A stretch of 64,000 nt of DNA. Source: an uncultured Flavobacteriaceae bacterium. GTDB taxonomy: Bacteria; Bacteroidota; Bacteroidia; Flavobacteriales; Flavobacteriaceae. The notes beneath the pieces are model-generated. The model was given only the letters and a program-made list of their open reading frames with translations. It made no database searches and had not been told where the DNA came from. The stretch is from contig CANLRK010000001.1 in NCBI GenBank assembly GCA_947493535.1, positions 434,001 to 498,000 of the forward strand, written 5' to 3'. Positions 1 through 9,218 of this stretch are shown in pieces (the stretch's first letter is position 1; each line of letters begins with the position of its first letter). The position numbers and the translations under genes were made by a program.

Positions 1-1719
1 ATTATTTGTTGATTTACTGTTGTTATTTTGTTGAGGTTTAGGCTTTTGTTTTGCCCAAGAATCTTTTAAACCTACGGTTTTATTAAACACTAAATTTTCA
101 GAAGTACTATCTACATCAATATTAAAATACCCCAAACGTTGAAACTGAAAACCTTCACCAACACTAGCTTCTTTTAAATAAGGTTCTACATATGCATCAT
201 TAATAATTTGTAAAGAGTTTGGGTTTATAAATGTCATAAAATCAGTATCTGAATGACTATCAGGAGCTTCATCTACAAACAACCTATCATATACTCTAAC
301 CTCAGCCTTTACCGCGTGTTTAATAGAAACCCAATGTAAGGTACCTTTAACTTTACGCGTACTAGCTTCGGTTCCACTACCTGATCTTGAATCTGCATCG
401 TGAGTACAATGAATTTCGGTAATTACTCCATTTGCATCTTTAATTACGGATTCTGCTTTAATAATATAAGCATTTTTTAAACGCACTTCTTTACCAATTG
501 TTAATCGGAAATACTTACTACCCGCATCTTCTTTAAAGTCTTCACGCTCTATATATAACTCACGTGAAAAAGGAACGGTATGTGTGCCAGCGTTTTCTTT
601 TTCAGGGTTATTATCTGCAGTTAATAGCTCTTCTTTGCCTTCTGGGTAATCTGTAATTACTAGTTTTACAGGATTTAAAACACCCATAACTCTTGTGGCA
701 GTTTTATTTAAATCTTCGCGAATACAGAATTCTAATAAGGATACATCTGTAACACTATCGCGTTTTGAAACACCAGAAACATCACTAAATTTTCTAATAG
801 AAGCTGGAGTGTATCCTCTACGGCGTAAACCAGAAATGGTAGGCATTCTAGGGTCGTCCCAACCTGTAACTACCTTATCTTCAACCAAACGTAAAAGTTT
901 ACGTTTACTCATAATGGTATAGCTCAAATTTCTACGCGCAAACTCACGTTGTTTAGGGCGTAGTTTTGAACTGTCGTAAATCTGATTTAAAAACCAGTCA
1001 TACAATTCACGATGAGGTTTGAACTCTAAGGTACATATAGAATGTGAAATTTGTTCAATGTAATCAGACTCTCCATGAGCCCAATCGTACATTGGATATA
1101 TGCACCAATTGTTAGCCGTGCGATGGTGATGTTTTTTTAAAATACGGTAAATGATAGGATCGCGCATAAGCATATTGTCGGAAGCCATATCTATTTTAGC
1201 TCGTAACACATAGGTTCCTTCTTCAAAAGCACCCTCTTTCATTTGTTCAAATAACGATAGGTTTTCTGCTACTGTAGTATTTCTGTAAGGGCTTTCGCTA
1301 CCAGGCTCACCATGAGTTCCTTTTTGTTTAGCCATTTCATCAGCAGATTGTCCATCAACATACGCTTTTCCTTTTTTGATAAGTAGAATAGCCCAGTCGT
1401 ATAATTGCTGAAAATAGTCGGAAGAGTAACATTCGTTTGCCCATTGAAAACCAAGCCATGCAACATCTCGTTTAATGGCATCAACATATTCTTGTTCCTC
1501 TTTAGCAGGGTTGGTATCGTCAAAACGAAGGTTAACAGGGGCATTGTATTTATTCCCTAAACCAAAGTTTAAGCAAATAGCTGCAGCATGACCAATATGT
1601 AAATATCCGTTGGGCTCTGGCGGAAAACGAAAGCGTAACTTATCTTTTGATAAGCCAGCGTGTAAATCGTCTTCAACAATTTGCTCAATAAAATTTAATG
1701 ATTTTGTTTCTTCTGACAT
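1..1719 (-). CDS. glnS: Glutaminyl-tRNA synthetase, C-terminal tail cut by window edge
   Basis: Class I synthetase that charges tRNA-Gln with glutamine in the cytoplasm. The reverse strand is open from an ATG at 1717-1719 to base 1 (573 codons, no stop inside the window). Near the N terminus is the nucleotide-binding signature GYLHIGHA, and mid-protein the second signature MSKRK (about 905-920). The segment FNKTVGLKDSWAK matches the usual family C terminus (E. coli GlnRS is about 554 residues). After it the frame continues into a Gln/Lys/Asn-rich tail that runs off the edge, so almost the whole enzyme is present. Length and both motifs separate it from bacterial GluRS. The neighbour at 1958 is divergent. 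Identification is firm; only the C-terminal end is unknown. Confidence 0.95.
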   Translation of the reverse strand, partial: MSEETKSLNFIEQIVEDDLHAGLSKDKLRFRFPPEPNGYLHIGHAAAICLNFGLGNKYNAPVNLRFDDTNPAKEEQEYVDAIKRDVAWLGFQWANECYSSDYFQQLYDWAILLIKKGKAYVDGQSADEMAKQKGTHGEPGSESPYRNTTVAENLSLFEQMKEGAFEEGTYVLRAKIDMASDNMLMRDPIIYRILKKHHHRTANNWCIYPMYDWAHGESDYIEQISHSICTLEFKPHRELYDWFLNQIYDSSKLRPKQREFARRNLSYTIMSKRKLLRLVEDKVVTGWDDPRMPTISGLRRRGYTPASIRKFSDVSGVSKRDSVTDVSLLEFCIREDLNKTATRVMGVLNPVKLVITDYPEGKEELLTADNNPEKENAGTHTVPFSRELYIEREDFKEDAGSKYFRLTIGKEVRLKNAYIIKAESVIKDANGVITEIHCTHDADSRSGSGTEASTRKVKGTLHWVSIKHAVKAEVRVYDRLFVDEAPDSHSDTDFMTFINPNSLQIINDAYVEPYLKEASVGEGFQFQRLGYFNIDVDSTSENLVFNKTVGLKDSWAKQKPKPQQNNNSKSTNN

Positions 1720-1957
1720 AGTTCAAAATTTGATAGACAAAATTACTGAAAATGCTTTACATATCTACAGCTCTTAATAGTTGTTTTTTAATAGTGTAAA
1801 TATTTGTATATCAGTAAAATAAATTGTATTTTAGTTAACTCCCACAAAATTTCACACTTACATTACTTTAGATTATTGTTGCAATAGCTTAACAAGTTGC
1901 AAAATAGTTTGTAGGTAAAACTGAAAGATTAACAACCATAAATAAAATTACAACACG

Positions 1958-2191
1958 ATGAAAAAGAAAGTTAGAACGGTTTTTAATAAGTTGAATAACC
2001 CTAATACTTGGGGTCGACAAAATTATCAAGGAGAATCCCTGTCACAAAACAGAAATTTTAGAACTGATAAAAGTAGACCTGATGAGTTAAAAGGGATGGG
2101 GTTTGTACAACGTATAATGACCAAGTATGTAACCGGACATGCTAAACGAGATAAAGGCAATATCATGTGGAGGGATTTGCCAAATACCTAA
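1958..2191 (+). CDS. Small basic protein of unknown function (77 aa)
   Basis: I do not recognise this protein. It is 77 residues, rich in Lys, Arg and Asn, with no signal peptide or membrane segment, so probably cytoplasmic. It starts MKKKVRTVFNK and contains a Gly-Met-Gly-Phe segment mid-protein and a Trp near the C terminus. The start ATG follows an A-rich leader without a Shine-Dalgarno sequence, as is usual in this group. It stands alone between divergent glnS and mltD, with a hairpin just after its stop. The basic composition would fit nucleic-acid or ribosome binding, but that is inference. The composition looks like real coding sequence rather than chance. Confidence 0.6.
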   Translation: MKKKVRTVFNKLNNPNTWGRQNYQGESLSQNRNFRTDKSRPDELKGMGFVQRIMTKYVTGHAKRDKGNIMWRDLPNT

Positions 2192-2215
2192 ATAGCAACA
2201 ATATAAAAACTATAT

Positions 2216-2252
2216 ATCTAAATGATAGTCAGTTGTTTAGATGTGTTTTTTA
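2216..2252 (+). terminator. Weak intrinsic terminator after the small basic gene
   Basis: A 7-bp perfect inverted repeat (ATCTAAA at 2216-2222, TTTAGAT at 2236-2242) with a 13-base loop is followed by GTGTTTTTTAG. It sits 25 bases after the stop of the 77-residue gene. The stem is short and AT-rich, so this is a modest call. Confidence 0.4.
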
Positions 2253-2420
2253 GTGTATGTATTTGAACTACACTAACTAATGTTTTTACAACTTTAATTT
2301 TAGTACATAAAAATCATAAACTATATTAGCGGATAAGCCAATGTAGCTGTTAAATAAGAGTTTTAAATTCGAATAAATTTAAAGAAAATACTATTTTAGC
2401 AACTACTCCGTTAATTATGT

Positions 2421-4046
2421 ATGATGATGAATTATTTTAAGATAGCAATGATGCTTGTGGCAACAGTTACGTTTGCTCAGGAAAAGGTTTCGGATAGTAT
2501 TACTACGACAATAGAAACAACAAAAGTAGTAGATAGCTTACAGGTAGCTACTGCCAGTACCGCAACGGATGAAATTACAAACAATGAGCTTGAGAATCAT
2601 TCTTTAATAGATTCAATAGCTCCTAAAGATTCTTTACAACTTGTTTTAAACCAATTAAAAGAAAGCATTCAAAAAGATGAAAAGTATCAGTATGCTAAAA
2701 CAATTGATAGTCTTTGGTTGAAAGAATTGTATAGTAATGATTTATACGATTCTATCAACCATATCAGATTGAATGCAAAAGCTGATACAATATATTATCC
2801 GGAATTACCAAAGGACACTTTAATAGCTCGTTTAAATAGATTAAACGACAGAACGCCTTTTCATATAGAATACAATCCTATTTTAGAAAGTGTTATTAAG
2901 CGATTTTTAAAAAACAGAAAGCAATCGTTAGAGCGTTTAATGGCTTTAAGTGAGTATTATTTTCCGCATTTTGAACGTGAGTTAGATGCGCACAATATGC
3001 CATTGGAAATTAAATACTTAGCTATAGTAGAATCTGCTTTAAATCCTAGAGCAAGATCTAGAGTAGGAGCAACTGGTTTATGGCAGTTTATGTATGCTAC
3101 TGGTAAAGAGCATGGTTTAGATGTAAGTTCATATGTAGATGAACGTAGTGATTTAGATAAGTCAACCAAAGCAGCTTGTGAGTATTTAACACGAGTATAT
3201 AAGATTTTTGGTGATTGGGATTTAGCATTAGCTTCGTATAATTCAGGCCCTGGAAATGTCTCAAAAGCAATCAGACGCTCAGGAGGAAGTAAGAATTATT
3301 GGAATATTCGTCCGTTTTTACCTCGAGAAACCGCTGGATATGTGCCTATTTTTCAAGCCACAATGTATGTGTTTGAATATGCAGAGGAGCATAATTTACG
3401 TCCAGAAATTCCAGAACACCATTATTTTGAAGTAGACACCGTTAGGGTAAAAAAGAAAATAGATTTAGCACATATTTCTAAATTATTAGAAGTAGATATG
3501 GAGGATTTACGCTTTATGAATCCATCATATAAAAAAGACATTATTCCTGTAGTAAAGGGTGAAAATTATGTGTTGCGTTTACCAAAAACACATATAGGAA
3601 AGTTTATTACCCATGAAAATGAGATATATGCATATGCTGATTTAGAATTTAATAAGCGTGAAAAACCACTACCAGATTTAGTAAAAACTTCAAATAGACT
3701 GCGCTATAAGGTACGCTCTGGAGATTACTTAGGAAGAATAGCTAGTCGCTATGGTGTTAAAGTAAGTCAAATTAAACGATGGAATGGCTTACGTTCAAAC
3801 AACTTAAAAATAGGGCAGCGTTTAATTATATATCCAAGGCATCCAGATAAGGTAACAAAAAATAAAGCAATTGCTTCAAACGTTAAAATGAGTACTAAAA
3901 GTACTTATACTGTAAAGCCTGGCGATACACTTTATGGTATAGCTAAAAGATATTCTGGCGTATCTGCTGCCAATATAGAAGCGCACAATAAATTATCTAA
4001 TGCTAATTTAAAACCAGGTATGGTATTGAAAATTCCTAAAGGTTAA
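2421..4046 (+). CDS. mltD: Membrane-bound lytic murein transglycosylase D, two LysM domains
   Basis: Periplasmic peptidoglycan-cleaving enzyme (GH23). Domains in order: signal peptide (about 1-19, cut after VTFAQ), a Ser/Thr/Asp-rich linker to about 130, an SLT domain at about 150-330, then two LysM repeats at about 423-470 and 492-540. The catalytic glutamate is Glu204 in AIVESALNP, followed by the family motif GATGLWQFM; a later segment contains LASYNSGPGNV. The LysM repeats carry YKVRSGDYL and YTVKPGDTL. The 541-residue length fits MltD-like proteins. The start is the first of three consecutive ATG codons; any of the three could be used. It is 61 bases upstream of the DUF4837 lipoprotein gene and probably cotranscribed with it. 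Confidence 0.92.
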   Translation: MMMNYFKIAMMLVATVTFAQEKVSDSITTTIETTKVVDSLQVATASTATDEITNNELENHSLIDSIAPKDSLQLVLNQLKESIQKDEKYQYAKTIDSLWLKELYSNDLYDSINHIRLNAKADTIYYPELPKDTLIARLNRLNDRTPFHIEYNPILESVIKRFLKNRKQSLERLMALSEYYFPHFERELDAHNMPLEIKYLAIVESALNPRARSRVGATGLWQFMYATGKEHGLDVSSYVDERSDLDKSTKAACEYLTRVYKIFGDWDLALASYNSGPGNVSKAIRRSGGSKNYWNIRPFLPRETAGYVPIFQATMYVFEYAEEHNLRPEIPEHHYFEVDTVRVKKKIDLAHISKLLEVDMEDLRFMNPSYKKDIIPVVKGENYVLRLPKTHIGKFITHENEIYAYADLEFNKREKPLPDLVKTSNRLRYKVRSGDYLGRIASRYGVKVSQIKRWNGLRSNNLKIGQRLIIYPRHPDKVTKNKAIASNVKMSTKSTYTVKPGDTLYGIAKRYSGVSAANIEAHNKLSNANLKPGMVLKIPKG

Positions 4047-4107
4047 GTTCGGCACTACTTTTGATGCATACAGACACTATATAAACTAACTAAAAACATA
4101 CAATACA

Positions 4108-5088
4108 ATGTTTAAAAAACTGCAGTGTACTCTTATTATAGCTTTAATATTTATATCATGTACCGATAAAAAAAATGATAATCAAAAATATCTACCAGCT
4201 TCAGGAGGGACATTAAATAACTTAACTATTGTTGCAGATGATGCATTATGGAGTGGAGAAACGGGTGATGTAGTACGTGAAATTTTTGCTACTTCAGTAA
4301 TTGGGATGCCCCAAGAAGAGCCTATGTTTACCTTAAAGCAGATGCCTGGAAAAGCATTCCATGAGTTTGTAAAAAAAAGCAGGACTTTTATTGAGTTGAA
4401 GAAAGCAGATAGCGCAAGCATTTCCTACATAAAAGACTTGTATGCTACACCACAATTAGGAATTATTGTTAGTGGAAATGATAATGAAACATTTAAACAA
4501 GTTTTACATGAAAATGCCAAACTAATGTTGGCAAAAATTCGTGAAACGGAAATAGATTATAAAATTTCTGAAATAGTAAAAAACCCTATAGATACTGATG
4601 CTATTACAGAAACTTTCGGAATTGATTTAAATGTATTGTTTAGTTATAGAGTAGCTAAAAAAACCAACAATTTTATGTGGTTAAGAAAAGACATTAAAAA
4701 TGGCGACATGAATTTAATGATTTATGAGTTACCCTACGGAACTATAAAAAGAGATAGTACAACTATTGATAAAATAGTAAGTGTTCGTGACTCAATAGGA
4801 AAAAAACATATACCAGGCCCAGTTAAAAACTCTTATATGATTACAGAAAAATCATACACTCCTTACCTTGGAACTACAACCATCAATAATAAAAATGTGT
4901 TAGAAACTAAAGGAATTTGGGATGTTAAAAATGATTATATGGCGGGCCCATTCATTAACTATGTTATTGACGACAAAAAGAATCATCGTCAATTAGTTTT
5001 AGAAGGCTTTACTTACGCACCACAAATTCCTAAACGCGATTACATGTTTGAATTAGAAGCGATTATTAAGTCTATTCAAATACATTAA
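4108..5088 (+). CDS. DUF4837 family lipoprotein
   Basis: Lipoprotein of Bacteroidota with no known activity. The N terminus has Lys-Lys, a hydrophobic stretch and a lipobox IFISC with the modified Cys at about residue 18, so it should be anchored in the envelope. The 326-residue length and segments such as DDALWSGETGD and the C-terminal YEL...GPFINY fit what I recall of the DUF4837 family. It lies 61 bases after mltD in the same direction, suggesting an envelope operon. Its stop (5086-5088) directly abuts the stop of the convergent gene at 5089. The family assignment is by recall of sequence style, not by search. Confidence 0.75.
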   Translation: MFKKLQCTLIIALIFISCTDKKNDNQKYLPASGGTLNNLTIVADDALWSGETGDVVREIFATSVIGMPQEEPMFTLKQMPGKAFHEFVKKSRTFIELKKADSASISYIKDLYATPQLGIIVSGNDNETFKQVLHENAKLMLAKIRETEIDYKISEIVKNPIDTDAITETFGIDLNVLFSYRVAKKTNNFMWLRKDIKNGDMNLMIYELPYGTIKRDSTTIDKIVSVRDSIGKKHIPGPVKNSYMITEKSYTPYLGTTTINNKNVLETKGIWDVKNDYMAGPFINYVIDDKKNHRQLVLEGFTYAPQIPKRDYMFELEAIIKSIQIH

Positions 5089-5454
5089 TTAATGTGTTGT
5101 TAATTCAGCACTTTTATTATGTTTTAGTAGATGTGTTAAATTCATTAGCATATTTTTTTCTAAAACATCATACTCACCATCACACATAAACAACAACTCA
5201 ATTTCATATAAAAGCAAATCGATTTCGTTATTAGAGAATTTATGCTCTTGTGTGTAGGTTAAAATTTTTTGTAAACTTTGGTAATCATTATCTTTAGAAA
5301 GCTCTCTAAGAATACTTTCATAAATAGAATTATCAATTTTAGATAGGATTAAATCTTTTTCTTCATCATCAAAAAAATAATCTGCATGAGCGGAGTAGAG
5401 TAATGTGTATGCTAAAAACTCATCACTCGTCCAATTTTGTTCGGTCTGTTGCAT
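5089..5454 (-). CDS. TerB-like helical protein (121 aa)
   Basis: Small acidic, alpha-helical cytoplasmic protein. The sequence has DEFLAYTLLYSAHADYFFDDEE near the N terminus and FMCDGEYDVLEKNML near the C terminus. This pairing of two acidic helix-loop segments resembles the TerB / DnaJ N-terminal helical fold (tellurite-resistance-like domain), a family of unclear function that may bind metal. No signal peptide. It is convergent with the DUF4837 gene with no bases between the two stop codons. The family assignment is inference from the motif pattern. Confidence 0.55.
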   Translation of the reverse strand: MQQTEQNWTSDEFLAYTLLYSAHADYFFDDEEKDLILSKIDNSIYESILRELSKDNDYQSLQKILTYTQEHKFSNNEIDLLLYEIELLFMCDGEYDVLEKNMLMNLTHLLKHNKSAELTTH

Positions 5455-5534
5455 AAAACTAATTTTACTAGGTTAAAAATAAAGTAGAATTAAGATTTTT
5501 TGAGACAATATGCAAGTTACTGATTTTAAATAAA

Positions 5535-5579
5535 TTACAAAAGTAAAACCATCTTAAAATTATATAGTTAAGATGGTTT
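5535..5579 (-). terminator. Terminator after the AhpD-like gene
   Basis: A perfect 12-bp inverted repeat (AAACCATCTTAA at 5546-5557, TTAAGATGGTTT at 5568-5579) lies 8 bases past the stop of the reverse-strand gene at 5588. On the reverse strand it is followed by a T-rich stretch. Confidence 0.65.
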
Positions 5580-5587
5580 ATTATGTT

Positions 5588-6178
5588 TTAAATATGTTTT
5601 CCTTTTTCCCAACCGTGCTTTCCTAGGTAGTGTTTACCAGATTCTACAGCTCCGTCTTCAATAGAAGTACCCATTGAGTCGTTCCAACGATTTAAATAAC
5701 CAAATAAAGAAATTACACCAAGCATTTCAACAATTTCTCCATCATCCCAGTATTTATGTAACTCTTCTTGGATTTCTGAAGTAACCGCATTAGGTATAAC
5801 TGAAGCAGCCAATGAAAAATCTAAGGCAGCCCTCTCTGCTGCAGAAAAAGCAGGGTGTGTTTTATAATCCCAAATATTATCTAATTGCTCTTGTTCAGCA
5901 CCGTAACGTTCTGCTGCCCTAATGGCATGCGCTTGACAATAACGGCATCCTGTTGCATTGCTAGATACCCAAGCAATCATTCTTTTTAAAGCAGATGTTA
6001 CTCGGCCTTCATTAGCCATCACGGCTTTATTCAGATTTATGAAAGCTTTTGAAATTGCAGGACGGCGCTGCATGGTTAATACCGAGTTAGGACAAAACCC
6101 TAGGGTTTCATTAAAAAATGTGGCCAACTCTTTTGTTTCTGAATCGTGATTTGAAGGTAATGGACTTACTAATGGCAT
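5588..6178 (-). CDS. AhpD-like carboxymuconolactone decarboxylase family protein
   Basis: Member of the AhpD / CMD superfamily, many of which are peroxidase-related disulfide enzymes. The key motif is GCRYCQAHA around residue 78: a CxxC pair with a downstream His, the redox and proton-relay centre of AhpD proteins. The 196-residue length fits the peroxidase-related subgroup. No signal peptide, so cytoplasmic. It is divergent from the OsmC-like gene at 6289 across 110 bases, and both families handle peroxides with Cys chemistry, which suggests a shared oxidative-stress context (inference). The substrate is unknown. Confidence 0.8.
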   Translation of the reverse strand: MPLVSPLPSNHDSETKELATFFNETLGFCPNSVLTMQRRPAISKAFINLNKAVMANEGRVTSALKRMIAWVSSNATGCRYCQAHAIRAAERYGAEQEQLDNIWDYKTHPAFSAAERAALDFSLAASVIPNAVTSEIQEELHKYWDDGEIVEMLGVISLFGYLNRWNDSMGTSIEDGAVESGKHYLGKHGWEKGKHI

Positions 6179-6288
6179 AATTTTTTTGTTTTTAAAAATA
6201 CAGTATATAATTTATTTGATAACACATAAAATGTCATAAATTATACTTATTACTTACATTTACAGTTAAGACATTAATTTTAATAAAA

Positions 6289-6723
6289 ATGGATAAAAAT
6301 ATTGTAAAAACATATTGGAAAGGCGACATGACCTTTGATGCTTCTAACCCTGGAGGAAATATTATAATGGATGCTTCAAAGGATATAGGAGGTAATGATA
6401 ATGGTTTACGACCAAAAGCAATGATGTTAGCTTCTTTGGCGGGGTGTTCAGGTATTGATATTGCAATGTTGATTAAAAAAATGCGTGTAGAAATAGATAC
6501 TTTTGATATTGAAATTGAAGCAGAGTTAACTGATGAACTACCCCGATATTACCATAAGGTAGATTGTTATTATAACTTTTATGGCGCCGATTTAAATGAG
6601 AAAAAAATCAAGAAGATTGTAGATTTATCCGTTGAAAAATATTGTGGTGTTATGGAAATGTTTCGAAAATTTGCTGAGGTTTCTGTAACAATAAACTATC
6701 ATAACTCTCTAACTAATGAGTGA
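6289..6723 (+). CDS. OsmC family protein
   Basis: OsmC/Ohr-like protein (144 aa), a family of cytoplasmic thiol peroxidases. Visible features: the N-terminal beta segment KTYWKGDMTFDA, the first conserved Cys in SLAGCSGIDIAML and the second in EKYCGVMEMF, matching the two redox Cys of the family. It belongs to the general OsmC group (YhfA-like) rather than the Ohr group by overall look. Its last 8 bases overlap the next gene (methyltransferase, start 6716), so the two are translated from one message. Confidence 0.85.
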   Translation: MDKNIVKTYWKGDMTFDASNPGGNIIMDASKDIGGNDNGLRPKAMMLASLAGCSGIDIAMLIKKMRVEIDTFDIEIEAELTDELPRYYHKVDCYYNFYGADLNEKKIKKIVDLSVEKYCGVMEMFRKFAEVSVTINYHNSLTNE

Positions 6724-7516
6724 AGAAAACTATTTAAAAATAAATAAAGCCTCATGGAATAAACGCACAGAATATCATGTTAATTCTGATTTTTATGAAA
6801 TGGAAGCATTTAAAGAAGGTAAATCATCGTTGAATTCCATTGAATTGGAATTATTAGGAGCTATTTCTGGGAAGCGAATTTTACATTTACAATGTCACTT
6901 TGGTCAAGATACATTATCATTAGCAAGAATGGGAGCAGAAGTTACAGGTATTGACTTATCTGATACAGCTATTGCAAAAGCGAGAGCCTTGACTACAGAA
7001 TTAAATTTAAACGCAGAATTTATTGTTTCTGATGTGTATGATTTACCGAAGCATCTAGAGGGCAAATATGACATTGTATTTACTTCTTATGGAGTGATAG
7101 GTTGGTTACCAGATATGAATAAGTGGGCTGAGGTAATAGCTCATTTTTTGAAACCGAATGGGAAATTGGTTTTTGTAGAGTTTCATCCTAACGTATGGAT
7201 GTATGACGATGATTTTACACACGTAAAGTATAATTATTTTAAAGAAAGTGCTATTATAGAGGATGAGCAAGGAACTTATGCTGATAAAGGTGCTAAAGAA
7301 GCCTTTAAGTATGTATGTTGGAATCATGGTTTAAGTGAGGTTATGTCGGCATTATTAAATAACAATTTGGGAATAAATTCATTTAATGAATACAATTATT
7401 CTCCTTACGATTGTTTTGCACATACAGAAAAAATAGCCGAAAGAAAATATCAAATAAAACCTTTTGGAAATAGGATGCCTCTATGTTATTCTATTGTTGC
7501 TCAGAAACAGAAGTAA
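6716..7516 (+). CDS. Class I SAM-dependent methyltransferase
   Basis: Cytoplasmic methyltransferase of unknown substrate, 266 residues. Motif I appears as ILHLQCHFGQDTL with the following GAEVTGIDLSD binding the SAM ribose; the post-motif segment AEFIVSDVYDLP and the motif YDIVFTSYGVIGWLPD complete the Rossmann core (about residues 45-155). The C-terminal part holds aromatic residues typical of a lid. The start ATG overlaps the OsmC-like gene by 8 bases, and recJ follows after 10 bases, so it sits in the middle of an operon. The specific target cannot be read from sequence. Confidence 0.85.
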   Translation: MSEENYLKINKASWNKRTEYHVNSDFYEMEAFKEGKSSLNSIELELLGAISGKRILHLQCHFGQDTLSLARMGAEVTGIDLSDTAIAKARALTTELNLNAEFIVSDVYDLPKHLEGKYDIVFTSYGVIGWLPDMNKWAEVIAHFLKPNGKLVFVEFHPNVWMYDDDFTHVKYNYFKESAIIEDEQGTYADKGAKEAFKYVCWNHGLSEVMSALLNNNLGINSFNEYNYSPYDCFAHTEKIAERKYQIKPFGNRMPLCYSIVAQKQK

Positions 7517-7526
7517 TAATTAATTT

Positions 7527-9215
7527 ATGCGTTGGACAATAAAACCAAAACCCGTTGAGTCAAAAATAGCTCACTTGCAAGAAGTATTAGGTGTAAATAA
7601 AATTATTGCAACACTTTTAGCGCAAAGAGGGATAGAAACTTTTGCAGACGCTAAAACATTTTTTAGGCCATCGTTAGCGCAATTGCACGATCCGTTTTTG
7701 ATGAAAGACATGGATAAAGCGGTAGCGAGAATTGAATGCGCAATTGCTGAAAATCAAAATATCATGGTCTATGGCGATTATGATGTAGATGGGACCACAG
7801 CTGTTTCTTTAGTAGCTTCGTATTTAAAAAGTTATTACCCTCAAATAGCTACCTACATACCTGATAGGTATGCGGAAGGATATGGCGTTTCTTATCAAGG
7901 AATAGATTATGCCCAAGATAATGATGTGTCTTTAATTATTGCCTTAGATTGTGGTATTAAAGCTATTGATAAAGTTACTTATGCTAAAGAGAAAGGTATT
8001 GACTTTATTATTTGTGATCATCATAGGCCTGGAAATGAATTACCAAATGCTGTAGCTGTTTTGGATCCCAAGCGGAAAGATTGTAATTATCCGTACGATG
8101 AATTAAGTGGTTGTGGTGTTGGTTTTAAATTAATTCAAGCACTAGGGAAAAATAAAGGAGAAACCATAGCAGATTTTATTCCGTATTTAGATTTAGTAGC
8201 CACAAGTATAGCGGCCGATATTGTACCCATTACTGGAGAAAACAGAATATTAGCCCATTATGGTTTAAAGGTAATAAATACAGATCCTAGACCAGGGATT
8301 AAAGCATTCACACAAAATTTAAAAAAGAAAGAACTCACCATAACAGATGTGGTATTTCAAATTGCTCCAAAAATAAACGCAGCTGGGCGAATAAAACATG
8401 GTAATCATGCTGTTGATTTATTATCAGAAACAAACCCTGCTAATGCAATACAATTTGCTGCAGAAATAAATAATTATAACACAGCAAGAAAAGAATTAGA
8501 TAAGCAAATTACTACTGAAGCCCTTGAGCAAATACAAAATAATAATGAAGAAGAACAATTAACAACTGTGGTCTATAACCCAGAATGGCATAAGGGAGTA
8601 ATAGGTATTGTGGCCTCACGTTTAACAGAACACTATTATCGTCCAACACTAGTATTTACTAAAAGCGGAAATAGGTTGGCAGCATCAGCTAGATCTGTAA
8701 AAGGTTTTGATGTATATCAAGCGTTAGAATTATGTTCGGAGTTTATAGAACAGTTTGGAGGCCATAAATACGCCGCAGGATTAACATTGTTACCTGAACA
8801 ATACGAAGCATTTAAGGCTAAGTTTGAGGCGGTAGTTGCAGAAACGATAGATAAACGATTATTAGTGCCTGAAATTACAGTAGACTTAAAAATAAGCCTA
8901 TCAGATATTGATGCTAAATTTATGCGCTTATTAAAGCAATTTGGTCCATTTGGTCCTCAGAATATGCACCCTGTATTTATGTCGGAAAACTTACGTGACA
9001 CAGGGTATGGAAAATGTGTAGGAGAAGAAGATAAACATCTTCGCTTTACAGCAGTGCAAACTAGCTCTAACCCTATTGTAGGAATTGGTTTTGGTTTAGG
9101 AAAAAAAATGGCCGTTATTGAAAATAAAAACCTTTTTAGTTGTGCATATGTAATTGGTGAAAATGAATGGCAAGGAAATGTAAGCCTTCAATTGTTAGTA
9201 AAGGATATTAAATAG
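7527..9215 (+). CDS. recJ: Single-stranded-DNA-specific exonuclease RecJ
   Basis: 5'-3' ssDNA exonuclease used in recombination and mismatch repair. DHH phosphoesterase motifs are in order: DYDVDGTTA (about residue 90), ALDCGI, CDHHRPG (about 165), then the DHHA1 motif GGHKYAAGL (about 410) and a C-terminal OB-like part with FGPFGPQN. The 562-residue length is standard. It lies 10 bases after the methyltransferase and ends 3 bases from the stop of convergent lpxH. Confidence 0.95.
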   Translation: MRWTIKPKPVESKIAHLQEVLGVNKIIATLLAQRGIETFADAKTFFRPSLAQLHDPFLMKDMDKAVARIECAIAENQNIMVYGDYDVDGTTAVSLVASYLKSYYPQIATYIPDRYAEGYGVSYQGIDYAQDNDVSLIIALDCGIKAIDKVTYAKEKGIDFIICDHHRPGNELPNAVAVLDPKRKDCNYPYDELSGCGVGFKLIQALGKNKGETIADFIPYLDLVATSIAADIVPITGENRILAHYGLKVINTDPRPGIKAFTQNLKKKELTITDVVFQIAPKINAAGRIKHGNHAVDLLSETNPANAIQFAAEINNYNTARKELDKQITTEALEQIQNNNEEEQLTTVVYNPEWHKGVIGIVASRLTEHYYRPTLVFTKSGNRLAASARSVKGFDVYQALELCSEFIEQFGGHKYAAGLTLLPEQYEAFKAKFEAVVAETIDKRLLVPEITVDLKISLSDIDAKFMRLLKQFGPFGPQNMHPVFMSENLRDTGYGKCVGEEDKHLRFTAVQTSSNPIVGIGFGLGKKMAVIENKNLFSCAYVIGENEWQGNVSLQLLVKDIK

Positions 9216-9218
9216 AGC

